Positions 35,195-47,639 of a stretch of 64,000 nucleotides of DNA are shown in pieces (positions within the stretch are counted from its first letter, which is position 1; each line of letters starts with the position of its first letter). The stretch comes from Neofusicoccum parvum (taxonomy: Eukaryota > Ascomycota > Dothideomycetes > Botryosphaeriales > Botryosphaeriaceae), in the NCBI GenBank assembly GCA_020912385.1, contig CP087220.1, forward strand, positions 1,116,001-1,180,000. The letters run 5' to 3'. The translations under genes and the position numbers were made by a program. The notes beneath the pieces were generated by a model. It saw nothing but the letters and a program-made list of their open reading frames with translations, did no database searches and had not been told where the DNA came from.

Positions 35195-38100
35195 CTACTC
35201 ATCCTCCTCATCCTCCTCATCCTTCCCTTCCCTCAACCTCTCCGCGTACTCCTTCGCTAACGCCTCCACCCGTTCCCTGCCCTTCTTGTCTCCATTCTTC
35301 TCCTCCCACTCCGCCCATCGCTTAAACACGAACTTCGCCCTGCGCGCCTTCATCTTCGCGCCGGCCATGCGCTCGTACAGCTTGCTGACGTTCTCCTTCT
35401 CGCCGCGGCTGCGCTCGAGGTCGACGAGCATGTCCCACAGGTCCCAGCGCTTGGGGAAGGTGGCGAGCAGACCCTCGAAGACGGTGCGGCCGCGCTCGGG
35501 GTCGCCGTGCGGGGACGTGAACTCTAGGGCGCCGAACTTGGCAGTCAGGTGGCGGTGCTGGTGAGGCGGGACGGATTGGATGGCGCGGCCGAGGAGGCCG
35601 CGGGCGCGGTCGGGGGCGTTGAGGGTGGTCATGATGAAGGTGGCGTAGTTGAGCCAGAAAGAGGGGTTGGGGGTGATGGATTTGATCTTCGTCATGCGCT
35701 GGAAGAGAGAGTCGGCTTTCTGTGGTGCGTTGTTAGTGGGTTTGCTTGAAGGGGGAGGGGAGCCGGGGGTGTGGATCTTACCTCGTGACGTCCGGTGCTG
35801 GTGTAGATGCTGATGAGCTTGTTGTGCATCTCCTCCGTGTCACAGTACTCGCACGCCCGCTTAAACGTGTCATCCACAGCATCATCGTTACCCTGCTCAA
35901 TCTCGAGGTTGAGCAGCGCCGTCCAGATGTTCATCTTCTCGTCCTGTTCGCGAATGTTGATCGTCTTGAGAGCACGCTCGCCAATCTCACGTGCCTTCTG
36001 CACCTCGTTGAGGCCAATCTGGAAGGCCATGTACTGCATCCAGAGAGCACTGTTGTTAGGATCTCCCAGCAGCAGGCGCTCGAAATCCGCGACGGACTGC
36101 GGGCCGTAGACATCCAGGTCGCCGGTACGGTCTTCCTTTATGGTAGGCTTCTTGCTCTTCTTCTTTTTCTTAGACGCAGCGGCATCGGAATCTGAGTCAT
36201 CGGCCTGAGCAGTCTGATCCTTCTCGAGGGAGGAACCAGTCCAGTCAAACCCAGATGTGCTGAGGCCATTGACAGGCTTGGAGTCGACCTCCATCTCATC
36301 CGCAGACTCGTCCTCGTCCTCTTCCTCGGAATCGCTCTCGATGTCCTTGACATTGGATAGATCGATATCAGAATCGTCCATCTCCTCATCCTCGTCGCTG
36401 TCATCCATGTCAAGCTCCACACCGCCATCATCGTCACTGTCTTCCTCATCGTCCGACCTATTCTTGAGATACGACGCCTTGAGTCCGAAGTTGACCTTGT
36501 GCTTCTCCTTATCAACCTTGAGAACAACAGCCTTGACGGCATCGCCCTCGTTGTATAGCTTCCGCACATCCTCGACCTTCTGATCCGCAATCTCACTACG
36601 ATGGCAAAGACCACTGACGTTCTTTGAGTTATCGACAACGATGAAGACACCGAAATCTTCAACCTTGCGGACCTTGCCCGTAATGACCATACCAGGCTTC
36701 ATGTCATCAAAGACAAGCGGCGGGACATAGTCCTTGTCGAGAATGCTGGCCTTGAGCGACATCTGCACGTGGTTGAGCAGTGGGTCGACTTGAAGGATCT
36801 TGCCCTTCACAAGCTGGTCAATCTCAAACGCAGACCTCCAGTCTTTGATGAAAGAGTCTGAGAGATCAGAAATGCGGACGAATGCGGTAACGCTGGGGCC
36901 GAGGCTGACGAAGAGACCCTTCTCTGCGACGTTCTTGACGAAGCCACGCACAACATCATTGACCTTCAGCTTCCTGATATTGGCGACCTGTGGGTCCTTG
37001 ACGGGAAGGGACGAGCTGAGAACCTTGGACGGTCTCATAGTGAGGTGAAGCTTCTTGTTAGGAGCGTCAACATCGAGGACGCAGACGCGAACAACATCAT
37101 TCTTGCTGTAGATCGTAGGGTTGGCTTGCGAGTAATCATCGGTGAACTCAGTGAGGGTAACGGGCGCAGAGACGCTGTCGCTCAACTGAACCATAATGTT
37201 GCGTTCCGTCACCTTTGTCACACGGGCCGGCAGAGTCATGCCCGCCGAGAGATCCTTAATGGCTGTAGGCTTAACCGCCGAGTCAGACGTAGCCGTAAGG
37301 TCCAAACGGTTCGCTGACGCATTAACGTTCTTGACGCGGACCTTGATCGCTGAGCCGACCGGGAAGTTTGCTGCGACGTTGTTGAGCAGGGAAGCATCGT
37401 CTGCCAAGTCCATGAAGTCAATGCGACCACGCACGTTCGGAGTAATGTTGACCCAGACGCAGTGCTCGCCAATGTTGTTGACGAAAGCGATGTGGGACGA
37501 GCCCACAGCCAGCTTGTCCAAGGAAAGCAGGTCCGACTCCTTGGACAGCTTGACAGCCTTGGCAGTCAATTCGAAAACGGGCACCTTGCTAGTACGGTGC
37601 GAGATGGGCAGGAAGCGATGGCTCTTTGCATCATGGATACCGATGACCCTGACCTGAATGTCTTGTTTGGCTTTGAACTGACGCAGAGGGTGCTTGCGGT
37701 CCTTGATGTGCTCCAAGCTATCGAAGACCTCCGAAGCGTCAACACGTCCGAAGAGGTTGTCAGCAAGTTGCACATTCAGCTGAGTTTCCTTAACGCCAGT
37801 GATGCGTGTAGTGATGAGCTTGCCAAATGAGAAATCCGACATCGACTTGCAGTTCTCATCGATTGGATTAACAAGCACCTCGTTGCTGGCAGGACCCTTT
37901 GAAGTCTTGGTCGATGCGGACTTTTCGGGAGACTGTTGGTCATCTTTCATGGTAAGGAGGAAGCGGCGCTGCTTCTGGTCGACCGAAAGGATCTTTGCAG
38001 TGACTAAAGAGTCATTCTGGAGGCCATATCCAATAGTCTTTTGCATCTCTTCCTTCATCTGTGACTTGAGCAACAAACCAACAAGCCCACCTGCAAACTC

Positions 38101-40650
38101 AACGAAGACGCGCTGGTCATCAATGTTCCGGACGAAACCGTTGACGGTCTGACCTTCCTTGATGTCTTCAAATTTGGCAGGCAGAGATCCCGATTGAGCC
38201 GCGGCAACCAGGCTGGGCTTATTGGAGAGCGTCACCACAGGCCTCTTGTCCGACTTGGCAAGTATGACAAGATCATCAAGCGTCTGTCCGACCCGGATCC
38301 TCTTCATCCTGGATTCTTCTTTCTTCTCCGACCCGTCGGTCAGATGGCCCAGTTTGAGGATACCCTTGATTGTCGTTCCCTCGAGCTCAACTGTGACATT
38401 CTTCTCAGACTTCTCGGAAACCACGCCCTTGGCAATGCTGCCGAGCTGTAGAGAGCTGTAGCCTTCTTGCTGATCAACATTGCGTGAGGAAGGATCCCTG
38501 CATGAGACAGTCATCTTGTCAGTTTCAGCATTGACGGAAAGGGCGTGAACGGTAACGGTCTGGCCAACTCGGAAATGATCAGCGGGATCCTTGATGTAAG
38601 CTTCACTCATTTCGGAGACAGGGAGGAAAGCCCTCAGGTCCCCATAGAATTGAACGATTGCACCGGCGTGAAGAATCTTGATGATAGTACCCGGGGCTTG
38701 GTCGCCGATCTGGACATCCGAATAGCTTGCCCAGACAGGTGCCTCGGAATTGACAAGGGTTTTCTTCAATGTAAGGCGAATTTGGCGTCTCTCAGGGTCT
38801 GTCGATAGTACCCTTGCAGTGACAGGCAGGCCCTCCTTGTACTTCTTTTCCGGGTGCTGAAGATGAACATCGGCGATGTGCGTCTCTTGGACGAGACCGC
38901 TGATTCCGTCTGCGAGGTTCACTACCACTGCGCCGGAGCCTCTGGCAGTGATCATGACCTTCTCAACCTTGCCCTTGACCACCTCTCCAACTTTGATGTC
39001 CTCAATACGAAGGAAAGGCTGGTCAAGAATCTTCTTCTCAAGCGAGACGATGTAGACACCGTCAACAGGATTGTATCCGACAACACGGGCGCGATGTGTC
39101 GAGTTCAGCTTGTATGCACCGGTGGTTTCCGACAGGATATCGACTTTGTCATCGGACAGCCTGGAAATGTGTGCGAAGCCCGGGACCCTCTTAACGCCAA
39201 CATCCATGAACAATCCCAAAGTGGGCTCCACCTTGGTCACCTTAGCTTCCTCGACGATTGAAGAAATAGGAAGGATATTGAGAGGCGCCTTGGAATCAGC
39301 GGCTTGCCGTTCGGAGAGGGACAAGACATGGTCAAGAAGTGAGACGCCAAGTTTGCGATTCTCTTCTCCTGGGAATGTGCAGATGATCCTAGCCTTGACC
39401 TTCTCACCAATTTTATATTTGGTAGTGAGGTCTTGTTGAGTAGCACCGGCTCCTGCGTGCACAATGTCGGCCGTTGCGTCGACAAGACCCATAATGGTTC
39501 CAGCCAAGCCGGTTGCGGTGACCTCCGAGACCAAAACTTCCACGGCGGTTCCAGGAACGAAAACATCGACTGTGGGCGCTTCCGTTAAGAAATTGGCCTT
39601 CTTGACGTTGCCCACTTTCTGGAAATCGGCGGATAACTTGGCAATCTTTCCATTGGAGCTCACACCAGTGACCATGCAGAGAAAAACGGAGCCCTTCTCA
39701 ACATTTGTATGATCCACGCCATGGCCAACTTCTTTCGAGGAAATGAATCCCTTGATGTTCCCATCGGCCAACCCCAAGTCCATGACCAGACCGTGATCCT
39801 CCACACTGACAACCGATGCTTGAACCATGGTGTTTGTAACGAGGTCTGACTTCGATATCCTGTTGTTGGCATCCTGGGGCTTGACCGAAAGCTCGAGATG
39901 CTTCTTCTTGCTTTTGTTCCCTTTGGCTGTGGTAGAGTCCTCGCCCGTGGAAGTGACAACCGCTCGCAGGTACTGACCCAGCTTGAAAATATTCTTCAGC
40001 TCAACGTCGTCGTCGTCCTCTGAGGAAGCATCTTCAGCGTCACTCTTGTCCTCCTTCTCCAGTAGAGCCTCGATTCTCTCCGTGAATTGGTCGGAAACGG
40101 CGGTCAACGGGACGAATCCGATCAAGTTGTTGGGGAGAGCAAGAGCGATGTCGCGCGAGGTAATCTGCGTGACCTGTCCAAGGATCATGGAGCCAGGAGC
40201 AACGCGCTTGTAGCTCAGGCCCTCGATCCTGATACCCTCTTCCTGCTTCTCGCCAACGTCGCTTTTCCGGCCCTTTGACTTCCTCTTCTTCTTGGTCGCC
40301 TTCTGACCCTCGGCATCCTCCATGTCAACATCATTGTCGCTGTCTCCGCCCTTGCCTGCTCTCTTGTTTGACTGCTCGAATAGGACGTCGCGAGCGGCGT
40401 CGTTCTGGATCTGCTTGTGCTCGAGCGGGGTGAGGACGCTGCCGCCACCACGGGGAAAAGATCGCTCTTCCTGCTTCAGCACCGAGGCAACGGGCAGAGC
40501 CTTCTCAGCAGGCTTCTCCGGCTTCGTCTTCGAGTCGTTCGGAGTGACATCGGACTTCCGCTGGCGCTTCGCGGCGCGCTCGTCGGCAGAATGCTTAGAT
40601 TTTTTCGAGGCGGTGTGGTCGCTGTCGGCGCCACGCTTTATGGGGGCCAT
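35195..40650 (-). CDS. RRP5: rRNA biogenesis protein Rrp5 (S1 repeats plus HAT/TPR domain)
   Basis: Two exons (35782-40650, 35195-35719) give about 1797 residues. I take the start at 40650 (MAPIKRGADSD), 47 codons inside the longest frame, because the upstream extension is not conserved-looking. A basic N-terminus with KKSKHSADERAAKRQRK is followed by a long series of S1 RNA-binding repeats, recognisable by repeated G-x-V-x-x-V and G-L/F-V-x-x units from about residue 130 to 1390. A strongly acidic linker (DDDGGVELDMDDSDEDEEMD) precedes the C-terminal HAT/TPR repeats (DFERLLLGDPNNSALWMQYM to FVFKRWAEWEEKNG). Rrp5 is a nucleolar factor needed for A0-A3 cleavages of pre-rRNA, and so for both ribosomal subunits. 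The single GT-AG intron lies inside the HAT region. Confidence 0.95.
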
Positions 40651-41208
40651 GGCGGCGGGAATGAGTGGAAACGGGGGACTGCCGCTCAAGAAAACGGCGT
40701 GCAGGTTGGATGCGCGCAGCTGCGTCAACTTTTCCAGCGGCCAAAAATTTCGGCGGCGACCCGATTCTCCGCCGGGCCGTCCTCGGCGCAAGTCCGCGTA
40801 TCTTATCGGGTTTGATTTAATTGCTTAGCGTCGCGACTCGGCACCCATCCTGGACGCGACAGCTCCATTTTCGCGACGCGGCGCATGCGGCTGCACCTGG
40901 ACTGCCACTCTGCCGCCACCGGAACTCCCAGCCGTGCGCGTCCTGTGGGCTGGGCTAAGCTGGCTGACACCCCACCGCGCAGCTTAGCCGTCGCGCGATT
41001 GGGACGCTGTGCAGCTGCCTCGCGCTGCGCGTTGTAAAGTGGCGCTTGGGCCCGCTCGCAAAACGCGGGACACGCGACGCGACCTGGTGGACCCGAGCTC
41101 TTCCAGCCGCCTCCCCAGGGCACACACCTTTTCCTCCTCGCCCTCACCACCAGCCCGCCATTGCTCATGTCCACATTTCCTCCTTGCATTTCCTTACGCT
41201 AAGCAGCA
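40651..41208. promoter_or_regulatory. Shared divergent promoter of RRP5 and CDT2
   Basis: The two start codons are 558 bp apart, head to head. Near the CDT2 side lie three ACGCG cores within 20 bp (41063-41082), with further CGCGA/ACGCG words near 40850-40885. ACGCGT-like MCB words are the binding core of the MBF G1/S factor, and fission yeast cdt2 is an MBF target. The match here is to the core only, so function is inferred. Confidence 0.5.
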
Positions 41209-43486
41209 ATGGCGGACAACATCGGGCTGCCGCTGTCCCAGGACGACCTATTCGACCAGCTCCCTTATTCCTCGCAGTCCTTTGCGTCATCACCTCCGCC
41301 GCCCTCCTCGCCCACCAGGACCACCCGCAGCCACAAGATCAAGAAGCCGCCGCCCATCACCCCGAAGCGCTTCACGAAGTTCTTCACTCCGAGGACCACC
41401 AGGAACAACACCGACAGTACCTCGGGCCGTCAGTTGCGTGACATCACCCGCAATGCTGTGAACCGGAAGAAGGCCACCCCGAGGCGCACCGTCGTCTTCG
41501 CCGATACCCACGTAACCGATTCCGAAAACTTCGCTACTCCCAAGCTTGCTTCGAGCAAGAAGAGGAAGCTCCTGCCCTCGCCCGAGAGTTCCCCTATCCA
41601 GCCGTCGCCCTCCAAGAGGTCCCGGGGTTACATTCACACCGTCAATTTCGACATCGCCGAGGATATTGAGGTGGCATCTGATGCTGAGACGACTATCCTT
41701 GGGGAGGAAGATGACTCCGAGTTAGAGGACGTCGATGAAGAAGAGGAAGAGGAGGTCTACCATGAGCCCATCCGTCGAGCACCCATCTCAGGCACTTCTG
41801 GACGTCTTCTCTCGCGAACTTTCGGTGGCCGAAGCCGTATTGGACGTGGCAAGATCTATGATCACTGTGGCGACTGGAAGGACCAGACGGCGAACTTCTA
41901 CACTAGGCCAGAGGATTACCATTCATTCGAGACAGACATACCTTTCTGCACCGCTGCTTGTAACAGTACGTACCACCATCGCAGGAAACCATGTACTTGA
42001 GCTAACTTGTGCCATAGCGAATTCACTTGTGGCTATTGGAGATGAAGACGGCAACGTCACATTGTTAGAGTCAGCTAAAGATAGCGTTCCGGCATTCGAC
42101 ACTGCCCATGTCCAGTTTAGGCCGCACAGCAATGCCGTCATGGACCTCTCTTTCTCATCCGACGATTATCTCCTGGCCACGGCCTCCGGCGATCAGAGTG
42201 GCCATGTCATTGATGTACGGACTCAGCAGAGCACTTACGTTATGGGTGGTTCTGGCGGCCACCAATCATCCGTTAAGCAGGTCTGCTTCCAGCCTGGCAA
42301 CGATAACGTCATCGCTACTTCCAGCCGTGATGGTACCGTGCGTCTGTGGGATCTTAGGTGTAGTGGATCGGAGGGAGCCATCAAGAATCTTGTTGGTTTC
42401 GATGGCCAACCGGCCGTCAATGAGCACAAATTTACCTACGCCAGTGTGTACAACACAATCACAGGAGCCCATACTGAGCGACAGGGTTACGGTGCGGGCA
42501 ATGCTGCATCACACAACAACACAACACAAAGGTTTGCAATGCACAAACGCCATCAAGTTCTTCCTACGGTAGTTAATGCAAAACTTAGGGACGGTGCTTC
42601 CAAGGGTGATGCTGCTAGTCGCCGTGGCGACGTGTCCATCACTGCTCTCTCGTTCTTGTCCATGCCGGGACGTGAGCATCTCCTACTCACTGCGTCCGAA
42701 GCCTCTACCGCGGTCAAGCTTTGGGATATCCGTGGCCGCTACAACCGTCGAGCTATTCCTATTGCCACCACCCGCCAGCCTGAGTCGCACAGCAAGCATC
42801 GCCAGTTCGGCATCAATGCCCTTTCGCTGAACAGCGATAGCAGCCGCCTGTACGCCTTGAGCAGAGACAACACTATCTACGCATACTCGACGAGCCACTT
42901 GGTACTGGGCCACGCTCCTGAGCTCTCAGCTACCACCAGTGCAGCAAGGAAGAAGCAGGCTGGCATGGACAAGGAGGGACTGGGACCTCTGTACGGCTTT
43001 AGGCACCCTAGGCTCCACGCAACAACCTTCTGGGTCAAGATGTCCGTCCGCAAGGCCCGAGGTGACAAGGAGGAGATGTTGGCCGTTGGCTCCAGCGATG
43101 GTGCCCCCGTGTTGTTCCCGACGGACGAGACCATGCTCAAGCGCACCACCACCCCGTCGTCCCGTCCTTCCACTTCCGACTCTATGCTCCCTGTCCCACG
43201 CCCGATCCTCCGTCGCGGCGTGAGCTCCTTCCACGCTCGCATGAACGACACCATTCCTATCTACACCCGTGGTACCCCGCTCGTGCGTGGACATCAGAAG
43301 GAGGTTACGAGCTTGACATGGACCAGCGAGGGCGAGTTGGTGACGATTGGCGACGACTACACCGCAAGGTGCTGGCGCGAGGACCGCGAGGCCGCCAGAG
43401 ATCTCAGGACTGGAGGTGAGGCGGAGGGTAGGAGGTGGGGCTGCGGATGGGCGGACGTCGGCAGCGACTACGATGATGACGAGTGA
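41209..43486 (+). CDS. CDT2: Cdt2/DTL-like WD40 substrate receptor of CRL4 ubiquitin ligase
   Basis: Two exons (41209-41965, 42018-43486) encode about 741 residues. The first 200 residues are disordered with basic and acidic blocks (RRTVVFADTHVTDSENF, then an acidic Glu/Asp run). WD40 repeats follow: LVAIGDEDGNVTLLE, FRPHSNAVMDLSFSSDDYLLATASGD, HQSSVKQVCFQPGNDNVIATSSRDGTVRLWDLR, LLLTASEASTAVKLWDIRGRY, and a last one, VRGHQKEVTSLTWTSEGELV. DGTVRLWDLR fits the WDxR motif that docks to DDB1. Cdt2 directs Ddb1-Cul4 to PCNA-bound substrates such as Cdt1 and Spd1 in S phase. The 52-nt GT-AG intron has a GCTAAC branch site. Confidence 0.88.
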
Positions 43487-44478
43487 AGGGGTTGATATCG
43501 ATATGGAACGCGAAGAAGCGACACATTGCTATTTGTGTACGAGAAAAAGGCACAGACGAAGAAAAAGTCATGGGATGCACTCCCTGAAGGACACTCTCCG
43601 TGTGGAGGGAATCGCAGGATCACAAAAGATTCTGGCTGATCAAGACGGTCGATGAAAGACACCCTGCTCTGTGCAGTGGATACGGGAGAGACTTCAGAAG
43701 ATGGTGGTGGATCATGAAGGTTCTTGGGATGCAGGTATGCAGAAACGGCTCTTGTGGCGAAGCGGAAAAGCGACTGAAGATGGTGGATCAAGATGGCTAG
43801 TAGGATTGGACCTATTAAATGATGGCTACGGCCACTGTAGTTGTATGATACCCCGTAGAGGAGGTCAGTCGTATTGGGTAGTAAGAAGTAAGTGCTGCGT
43901 AGCAAAGCAGCACTTAAGACAAGAAATAAAGTAGCTTCTCTGGTACCTGGTGCGTGCGTGTTGTGCTGTGTCTATGCTTTGTCCACGTTTATGATTGCGC
44001 CACTCAAAACTCGCCTACTTCAAAGCTGATCTGGACGCAGGGCAACTCTCTCCTTCTACTCCCATGCGATTTGTGTAGATCGGTCAACGATCGGGCTGGA
44101 CGCTCAAGGAGGAGGGCCAAAGAGCCGGACCTGGTTACAGACGGTGATCCATCTCAAGCCAGAAAAGCCTGCGGGATGACACCGGGCGGGCAAAAAAAGC
44201 GGAACGAGGCTCTGTACTCGAGCAGGGGTCGGATTTGCCCTCTAAGCTACGTGCGAGAGCGCTGCCGCCAGCAGCCTCAAGCATAAGACTATGCCACCTC
44301 CCTAGCTTGATTTTCCGCCGGTCCTCGCTCTTCTTCGCCTCTTTTCGGCCCCCACGCACACTCGGATTTGCCCTTTCGCGCTGCGCGACAACACATTTGT
44401 CTCAGCCTCGTCGAACAGCTCCACCGATCAGCTTCAAACGACAAGGGTCGCGATCCTCTTCCGAGTACTCGACCAGTC
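43487..44478. other. Intergenic spacer preceding C2H2 gene A
   Basis: About 1 kb. Short frames only. The last 150 bp is pyrimidine-rich with CTTTCGC and TTTGCCC words also seen before gene C. It contains the 3' end of CDT2 and the promoter of gene A. Confidence 0.4.
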
Positions 44479-45941
44479 ATGTCCGACAACGTTCCTCCAT
44501 ATCAGTATTGGCGGCAGACCAAGAATCCGGAATACCAATGGGATCCCTGGAAAGATGAGTGAGTAAAAAAAAAGACAGGGGCTAACAAAAGGGCAAAGCG
44601 AAATCAAGCCCGACTTTCAGTCGTATGGCCACTTAGAAGAATCCGGTCCCAACCTTAGCGCCCCGTTGCCCCCGCAAGATGGTTGCAACAGTCCAATGGA
44701 CATGATCCACAATAAACACCTACTACAGAGTCAAGTCATCACTCCACAGCATATGGATCAGGATTGGGGGACCATTGTCGACACTACCCCACTGCCAGTC
44801 TGCAATCAAGTGATTCAACAGCCTATCCCGTCTGTGTCAGGTGATAGACACTTCACATTCGAAAGTGGGTGCAGACCACTTGAACCGTCCGCCAGTGCGG
44901 GAAAGCACGATGACCAGTAAGCTGTCTGATGCTATGACAGGAATCGCCATCTGACCCTTTGTCAACAGCGCTACCTCTCCTCCAGATACGAGGCTGAAAT
45001 GCGAACATCCTGGATGCACTTCTAAGAGGCGCTTCACACGCAAGTATGAGTTACAGCGCCACATGAAGAAGCATGCGCCTCCGGTGGCCTACCCATGTCT
45101 GGTTATCGGCTGTGCCTATCAGGGCGCCCGGTCGTTCTATCGCTCGGACAAGCTGAAAATACACTTGAGAATGTCGCACGCGGAAGAAGCACTCTGCAAA
45201 TGTCCCGTCCAAGGTTGTCCTTCGGTGCAATTGCCTCTAGGTCTCATATATTACCACGCAGACTTCCACCAACAAGGAGACCACCAAACTATCCCAGTAC
45301 TGAGTCAGTATCAGAAGAACGGGAGCAAGCGCGTCGCAAGATGTCCGATCGGCAACTCCAATGAATGCGGCAAGTGGATTGCCACGACTCAGATGCCATC
45401 ACACCTTCTCAGCCATTCGGAAGATGACCGGCTCAAGTTTCGGACCGACACTCTCCAAGCAGGTTATGACAGCATTACTGGGCAGCCAATCTGCCCCATC
45501 TGCTTCCAGCCGTTCTCGGACCCCGAAGAATTCGCCAGGCACATTCACCTGCGGCATCTACTTGAACCAGGCAGCGAGGGTGCTGAGCATGTTTCGAAGC
45601 TCTACAACACCCTGGTCGAGCATCTCGATAGGAACCGAATACTCACCTGGACTGATCTGTGGAACTTCCCATCTTATATACTCAGAAATGAGGATTTGAA
45701 TTGTCTTTTCTGTGGGCTTCTAATATACGAGGAGCATTATCCACGGTTCCGGTCTTTTGATGATCACACAAATGTGACAAATCACATTCGAGACCACTTG
45801 AAGATCCACAAGGAAGACATCACGGAGGTCATTCAGCACCGTCGCCAGATCCTTAAGCACTACCCGAATTTCATCAACCATCCCATCTTCGACGATGTCC
45901 GTGTCACATCTACCGCACCGCCAACTACGGGATCGCTTTGA
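44479..45941 (+). CDS. C2H2 zinc-finger protein, paralogue A (long form)
   Basis: The model 44479-44558, 44599-44916 and 44969-45941 gives 456 residues. Exon 1 (MSDNVPPYQYWRQTKNPEYQ...) is rich in Trp, Tyr and acidic residues. Exon 2 is a polar linker. Exon 3 has two adjacent fingers: LKCEHPGCTSKRRFTRKYEL..HMKKH and YPCLVIGCAYQGARSFYRSD...HLRMSH. Further Cys/His pairs follow: CKCPVQGC with HADFH, CPIGNSNECGKW, ICPICFQPF with HIHLRH, and LNCLFCGLL. The end reads HRRQILKHYPNF, then HPIFDDV. Intron 1 is only 40 nt (donor GTGAGT followed by nine A); intron 2 is 52 nt; both are phase 2. A nuclear DNA-binding role is inferred from the fingers. I know no named family with this whole layout. Confidence 0.8.
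44559..44598 (+). other. Ultra-short intron 1 of paralogue A
   Basis: This 40-nt intron has GTGAGT, nine A, then GACAGGGG and a CTAAC branch site before an AAAG acceptor. Its first 25 bases are identical to intron 1 of paralogue E. The later TTTCAG at about 44616-44621 would cause a stop, which supports the AAAG acceptor. Confidence 0.7.
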
Positions 45942-47639
45942 GAGCTGGGGTGCCAGAAGCAGTGCAAGCTCAGCACATGTCGTAAGTGGGATCAGATAGC
46001 ACTTTTCGTGGTTAATGAATTACTGCTAATCGTAGCTGAACAGAACTATGTCTATGCTAGAGATACGGTTGGGACGATTTGCCAGTGTGTCACCAAGCTG
46101 ATGCCAGATTGGAAGAATTTTCGGATTGCAGTTTGATTGCGCAGTCGGTTATTTCGGTACTTCTTTTCTTCGCTAAATCAACGCAAAATCACTAAAAAAG
46201 ATGAAAAGCGGAAAACTCGAGAGAAAGTAACGAAAACTTCGTGAAGGGCTCTTGTTTTAGGATAGTTTGGAGTTATTCAATTAATTTATTTGCTCAAATG
46301 ATTATAGATGTTATTATTATGGAGAAGGGCGCGCCACAGTTCTTGCCGGGTTAGCAGAGTATAGAGTTCATTATTCTTTGAATGCATAGTGTATATCAGG
46401 GCGCAAACCCCCACAAGAAATGCAAATAGGCCGCGAGGTGGAAAGATTAAACGTCTAGAAGATACTATGATAGCCCGACTCTCTAAATGGTATAATCAAG
46501 TGCGAAACATCTAAGATAACGTAGATAGCGTAATGATAAAGCCAAAACCAGCTCTTACTTTCTGTATGATGCCCCACACCTCCATTGATACTGTGTGGAA
46601 CGTAGGCGTGAACATGCGGCAGTGGGTTTGCTACCATAAACGAGTAATTTCGTGGCCATTTTAGGCTCAGATATCCCTGTGGGATGATGTAAAAGTCGAG
46701 CTCAATGCGATTCGTTTAGCGTCCACGAAGTTCCGACTAGTTGATTTGTTGAAAGGTGATATATGTTAGCGGTACGTTCTTTGCGCCGCTCAAATCATCT
46801 CTACTCTATGCAGGTTACCTGGCGACAAGTTGACTTTCGGTTATAAAGTATCCGTGTACTCATTCCAACCATCCCTCTTCCTCCGGAAGTCTTATCTTCC
46901 TCCGCCATCGCTATGTTTTTGCCTTATCGAAACATTGCTGTCGCCCAGAAGCATTGGACTTCAATATCAACCGTATTATTCTGCCCCCAAAGCTTCCCCA
47001 GGAAGATGAGGAAAGCACACGCAAACATGACGAGGAATAGCTGTTCCGCGTAATATAGGATGCGGCAAGGCTATTCATGCATCAGGGACGAGGTATAGCA
47101 AAAGAAGTGTAGAATTCGGTGCTTATAATGCTTGAAAAATGGGGAGAGATCCTTGGAGATACGGGGCATATTATTAGATGCGCTAGAGAATGTGTTTTCG
47201 ACCCTTCAACCCGGCGGTGAGTGTCGAGGCTTTATTAAGAGCGCCGTGTACGATGCGGATAGCTGGTTGTGGAGTAACAGGTGGGGGTTTGAAGTGTTGA
47301 TTGCCTGAACTTCGGCATCGAGCTTCGGCGTCTGGCTTCGGCGTCTGGCGTCGGCGTCGCGACCAGCTTGACCGAGACGACTAGCATGCTTTTGGGGGGC
47401 AGCATTTAGCCGTGAAAGCTCCAGACTCGTCGATTGGCCAGACCCCCGCGGCGGGGTGCTCAATGAACGCGCGATGACAAAACTAAACATGCGGAAAGTC
47501 GATGTTCTTGTCGGACGGCGACGTTGATGCAATGCCGCGCCTGTGTTAGATTGGTGGGATAACACTGGTTTATATCGTTGGTCTGCCTGCCCTACCTACT
47601 TCACCCGCCGCACCGCCATTCCTCCCTCTCCTCCAGCAT
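45942..47639. other. AT-rich intergenic island
   Basis: About 1.7 kb. The part from about 46020 to 47200 is markedly AT-rich compared with neighbours and has no long frame. From 47200 to 47640 GC content recovers and a short imperfect repeat of CTTCGG/GTCTGG words occurs near 47310-47360. A decayed mobile element is possible, but no terminal repeats or transposase remnant were recognised. Confidence 0.4.

Noticed and set aside
47206..47565. 119-codon minus-strand frame between gene A and the dehydrogenase
   Set aside because: Ser/Arg-rich and overlapping a local repeat of CTTCGG/GTCTGG words. No family resemblance or splice context.
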